From assembly GCA_016490735.1 (NCBI GenBank), contig JAEMWC010000033.1, positions 1,195,001 to 1,259,000 on the forward strand: a DNA stretch of 64,000 bases. The letters are read 5' to 3'. Made by a program: the position numbers and the translations under genes. Shown here one piece after another: positions 53,466-59,600 of this stretch. Source of the stretch: Pachyseris speciosa. Its lineage: Eukaryota > Cnidaria > Anthozoa > Scleractinia > Pachyseridae. The notes beneath the pieces are model-generated. The model was not told where the DNA came from. It was given only the letters and a program-made list of their open reading frames with translations, and did not search any database. How positions within the stretch are numbered: position 1 is the stretch's first letter; each line of letters begins with the position of its first letter.

Positions 53466-56228
53466 TGTCTGTGCTAATGTAAAAATGACTTCAGACAAGT
53501 GCCACAAGCTAACCTCAAACAAAGGAGGTGATGCTCTCAGATCCTCGGATGTTGCTTGTGCTGACTCTATTCTGCTTTTCTTTGAAAGTGAATATACAAA
53601 AAATACCAGTTAAAATGAAGCTTTAACTTGTATCGCGCTTGTAAAAAAAGGTTTCCAAATGCTTAACCATAAAACTAGTATATGTTCAGCAGAATTAAGC
53701 CCCGTTTTGGATTAGGTGATTAGGTGATCGGGTAAATCATTAATATTCAAACTTCCAAGGTAAAATGTCTTCCTGCATACTAATAAGTGGATAGGCATAC
53801 TTATGAGCGCCACTCTAGTACAATAGCAACAATAGACCTGCCCAAACTAGCTTAGCCCACCGTTCGTCAACACGGATTGGTCAGTCAAGAATCTATTATG
53901 TGTTCGAAATAAACGCGCATGGGACAACCGTCTACCATTCAACAACAACAATAATCACCTAATCACCTTATCCAAAACGGCGCTTAATTCTTCTGAACAT
54001 ATACTACTCATAATACTTGTGAAAAACTAACATCAGGCAAGTCCAACAAACTAACCTCAAAAAAAGTGTGTGGTTCTTTCCGACCTTCTGATGTTTGAGG
54101 TGCTGTTACCTCAGGTGTTGGTTTTGGAACCTTATTTGAGTTTTCCTATAAAGCGAATACGTAAACGAGAAAGAAAATACAAATTACCGGTTAATTGAAA
54201 GCTTTTTATGGCACTTATAACCTGACGGCTTCCAAATATCTAAAAATAATACAGTAGAGTAAACGTTAAAGTCCGACACCTTTTTTTTCTCTCCCTTTTT
54301 TTTAATAGTAGCGGTCTCGTAAGATTCCAGGATATCAGCAGCTGACTGAATTCTTTGCTGGTTTTGTTTTGCTTATATTGAGGTTATGTTGTCCAACTTG
54401 GTATTAGTGAAAACGTAAAGCTTGTGGGATGTGGCTGGAGTGACAAGGATACCTCACAAATGAATGTGATCTGGTAAGCTGAAGCCACTATAAGGGCACT
54501 ACGGCCACATGGTAGCGGGCATTACCCCTGAAATCTACCAAAGCAAATATTAAGCCCAAGCATTAGCAGCCATGGACAGCTGTTTCGACCTTGTTAGGCC
54601 TCTTCAGCATGGCATAGCGAATGCTCAGGCTCAAGTATCCACATATCAATAAAACAAGCAGTGAAAACGTAAAGCTTGTAAGATGTGGCTGGAGTGATAA
54701 GGATACCTTACAAATTAATGTAATCTGGCAACTTAAAAGCCACTCTCGTATTACAACACTAACGCCAAGTACTTTTCACCCTGCATACAACTGTTCAATG
54801 TTCATTGCAAAGTTTCTGAAATATAAACATGAATGCAAGACTAGGATTTTGGTTTGGTTTATCAACGGAGTTGATAATGTAAATTGACCACTTTACAGGG
54901 ATTCAAAAAGGTACCAAATTTTCACTCCCCACCGAAACAGCCCCACAGGTTCTTTAGAAACTAACCCCCTTTATTAAGATTTTGGTTTGGTCGCTGTAGG
55001 CACCTTAAAACTGGAACATCTCTTGCTCATGAAATTAATGAAGAGAAAAACTTCATGGGAGAAATTAAATTGAACCTTTACTTTTGTTTTTCTCTCGGTT
55101 GTTTCCTTTAAACGCTGTTTAATTTGATGCATCAATGCCAAGGCTTCTGGCTCACCAGGTTTTAACCACAACGCTGCAAACAAGCAAGAAAAAAAAAACA
55201 TATATTGGACGTTAAATGTACGCTTTCTATAGATTATTTAAATGCAAAATCGCGATAGAGAGTTCAAAGCTGTTTATACAATTAGGACCGACTGGTGCAA
55301 ATGCGAATGGGTGTTTATTATAACTACTCTACCCTTTTTACAATCCTCCTTGGCCTCGCTAAGTCGTCCCTGTAATAAAACCAATCGCATAATTAGTTTT
55401 GATTTAAAACTGGGGCTACAAGCATACTGTATCTCATTTATGGACCCTCGACAATAAGTTGTGCCTGAAACGTCATCCTGAATCATCGTTAAAGCTCGGT
55501 ACGATATTCCATCAGTCCATCTGTTCCTTCCCGCTTTCTTTGCTGAACGCTGATTGAATGGCTGCCAAATAGAGCAGGGAATTTTGAACGCTAAAACTTG
55601 ACTGGCGCGGTTTTCCCATCTTTCCTTGTGCATCATCAGATACACGACCTTCATTTCTTTTTTTGACTTCTCGTTTTCGGAGAATATTAATCAACAACAA
55701 CTATAGTAACAATACAAGAAACCGAGATTGTATGATTGATTTTAATTAAATTTTGGGTTACTTTCTTGGCATTAAAGTAATTTTGGTCCAGCTTGAAAAT
55801 AACATGCTTAGAGCCTTCGTCCGCTGGGAGGATTTTACCCATGGGTGTCGATTGAAAAATTAAACTCGAATGAAAACAATTCACACGTGGCTACACAAGA
55901 GAAATACCTGTCTTTAAAAAAATATGACTTGAAAACGTTTCACTTACCAGATGCAACAGACATTCTGCCCGTCTGAGCAGGACTCCAGGTAGAAGCATGA
56001 AGTCTAACAAGTCCAGTAACTCGGTGTAGCATTCCAAGGCTAATTTGAGGGTTCCACGGTCCTCTTGCATTTTTGTGGCAAATGCAATCATGTTTACGAG
56101 CACTTCATGGATCATTGCATCATCCTATAATAAAGGAAAAGTAATGTAAAATAAAATACAACCAACACTACCACTAGTACCACTGCCACTGTTGCGGTTG
56201 CGGTTGCGGTTGCGGTTGCTGCTGTTGC

Positions 56229-56286
<58 letters not shown>

Positions 56287-56544
56287 ACTACTACTACTAC
56301 TACTACTACACCACCATTACCACTAACACTACCACTACTACTACCACTACCACTACTACTACCACTTCCACAACCATCACCTCTACCACTACCACCACTA
56401 CCACCACTACCACTACCACTACCACTACCACTACCACTACCACTACCACCACCACTACCACCACCACCACCACCACAACCACTACCACTACCACTACTAT
56501 TACCACTACAACTGTTGCCGCTGCTGCTCTTGTTGCTGCTGCTG

Positions 56545-56622
<78 letters not shown>

Positions 56623-59600
56623 TAAAGGTCAATATTATTGGTGAAAGTTGTTTTGCGTTTATGTTTACCAACATGAATGAGGACGCAGAGTGAAAGGACG
56701 TACCTTACGAAATTCAATTCTCAGTTTATCCTTCAACCCGTTTAAAGCTGCCTTGATCTTCTCACACTGGAACAATGATGCGACAACAACACTAAGTTAT
56801 CGAAACAACACAATGTTTCAAAACGCAACGCAATGTTAATTGGTTTAAGTGTGTTTTCTTACGCTTGGGAGCTCTTCATTAGAGAATGCACCTACTGACC
56901 AAACGTGATATCAGTTCCGAGCACACAGTTAGCATAGTCTTGCACGCGTTTCTCTAACGTGGAAGAGTCCCTCAGCAGTGTTTATAGCACACAAAGACTA
57001 GTGGGGCGGAGCAAATAAATGAAACAAATAATTTAAATAAACATAACAGGTTAAGAATCCCAACTGGCAGTAGGCAGACCAGTTGGCAATAGACCATTTT
57101 ACAGCTCTTTGCTCAGTACCCTGGCCTTTGATTGAATGCGAGGCTAGGGGTGACCTTGTTTTGATACAAACCTACCTGCTTTTCTCATGGAAATTATGCT
57201 TATTAAATACTAGTTAGCATAAGAAAAACATGATTTACATAACAAAAGTAGGTAGGTTTGTATCAAAACAAGGTCACCCCAGCCTCGCTTTCATCGACAA
57301 CTGTAAAATCGTCTATTTACAAGTTAGCGTGGCCGAGTTAGAGCGGGACTTGAACCCGGAACCTCCGAACGTCCAGCGCTATAACCGCTCGGCCACGCTG
57401 CCTCTCTCCAGAGTCTGCAATTGGGAGATTTAGCAACGAGGACGGCAAAGGCAACGAGATCGTCACAAAACAATAGGGTTTAATTAGCAAAAACCCTCGC
57501 TCTACAAGTGCGTTTCACATTTTGGTACATTTCTTTACCGTTTTCAGCAAAACAACAGCGTGAAATGTCCTTATTTTAGGTTTTCTCGAGAACGTGAGCG
57601 TATGACGGTAAATTTTCCTTTCTTTTCTCTGATTTTAACGCTGTTCGTAGTACTATAGTCCCTGAATGGTTCGCCAGCATTTTCCAAGTTAAATAAACTG
57701 GAATAATCGCAAACGAGCTCGAATTACAAAAACGAAAAGTTAGATTTTGAAAGGACGTTTTCGTTGCCGTTACCGTTGCCGTCGTAGTTGCTCAAGGACC
57801 TTAAGCTCCCTATTTACTGACGAGACGCGGCAGTCCGTCAGGAAACCATTCTTGTTTACTTACCTGTGGTTTCAAATGCTTACACCACACTGCCAGCCGC
57901 AGAGCAAGAATATAATCCCCAAGACACTGGATTGATTTCATCTTGATGAAAAGAGATTTGACAAGGTTTCTGCTCTGATTGGTGCAATCTGCAATTTCAA
58001 TAGCTAAAAACAAAAGACACATGAGGCCCGTTTCTCGAAGCTGCCGGTAATTACCGGGCCCGTTAAGCTGTTTTGTTTTCCATTCCAGATGGGAGTTTTA
58101 AGAGTTTTGAAAAATATACAGGAACGTTATCAGCTACAGAAGTAAAATGGACTTCCTTAGAGGTCAGAACATACCCTACTTTTCTTGAGATTTTGATTTC
58201 AAAATAAGGTTTCGGGCCCGTTATGTTACCGGGACTTTCGAGAAACGAGAACCAGGCTCGTTTAATGTGAAGATAAAAAAAAAAAAACAATTTTTTAGTT
58301 CGCAGCTCAATTAATAAATGCAATTATATGGATAAAGTATGCATATAAGGTATTCTTTTTCTAATGGGGTTGGGTTTTTAACGGGGAATTGAGGGGAGCT
58401 CAGTAACAACAACATATCTTTATCTGAATAGGTACACAATATCGAATAACTCTGTAAAGAATATCACGCTAGCGGTAAATTAACGCGAAACCGCTCGCTT
58501 TCTCGTAGAGACAAGGAAGAGAAACGAGGGAAGATCGTGGTCTCTTTTGCGTGTGGATCGTAAACGTGGTTCTAAATCTATCTATTGAAAATTTGGCCAG
58601 TCAATCAAAACCCTTAGAAATACCGGTCAGAGAAAAATAAATTAGAAGAGAGATATTAATCCTAAATAGGTCAAGGTATTGTCAGTTCAAACGTGAAAAT
58701 CTAAAATATACTATTGAAAGTACCTCTTTCGCATGCATCGATGGCCTCAAAGTACTTTCCCTGTGAGATAAAAAGATAAAAGCATATTCAATACGTGTTG
58801 CTACTCAGTTAACGAGAAACATTACACTCAAGACGTCCTGGATCTCCTCCTCTATGATATTATTTGCCTTTTCAATAATCCTACTTAGGTTTGAGACTGA
58901 GTATCTGAGAGGTGAGAATGTTGGTTTTATCTAGTCTTCTTTGACAGCTCACGAAAGATAGGCCAAATATAATCTTGCATTCCACTAATCAGGAGTAAAA
59001 AACAAAAACTGTGACTGAATTACTTCTAAGGTCGAATGAATGTTCTTAGTTCTCCTATCCTTAAATCAACTGCACTTCAATCAGTATTGACAGGGCGTTT
59101 TTTCAAGGAACTCGCCATTCACCGGCTGACCACAAAAACAGCTAATACGTGATAAAATCACTTTCCCCAGATTTTCGGTTAGTAAGAGCCGAGATGATGG
59201 TTGCTGAATTTACAGTACTTTCGGCTGACTATGGTAACGCTCAATTTGGTTTCAGTCTTGTAGTCTTAAGCTTACCAGTCTGAATAAACACTCGGCCCTC
59301 CTTCGAAAAAGTTGTTCAGACATCACCGACACATCCATCAGAGGAGGAATTGGGCAGTTTAATGCCACGAGGTAGAATCTCGCCGCTTCCTTGTAGTCTT
59401 TTGCACGAAATCTTTTATCTCCTTTCGCCTTGAATTCTGCTAAAAATGGTGCCTAAAACGTAACACGCATCAGAAATGAAATATCTAAGATACCAGGCCA
59501 GCATGGCTCTCAGCTCCGATAGAATTGCACTGATTGAGAACTGGCCATCGTCTACTCTGGGACCTAGACTAGACTAGACTCTGGGACCGCAGAAACTGTG

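Noticed and set aside
56112..56717. 201-codon Ser/Gly-rich and overlapping Val-rich reading frames
   Set aside because: They are triplet repeats in an intron read in different frames.
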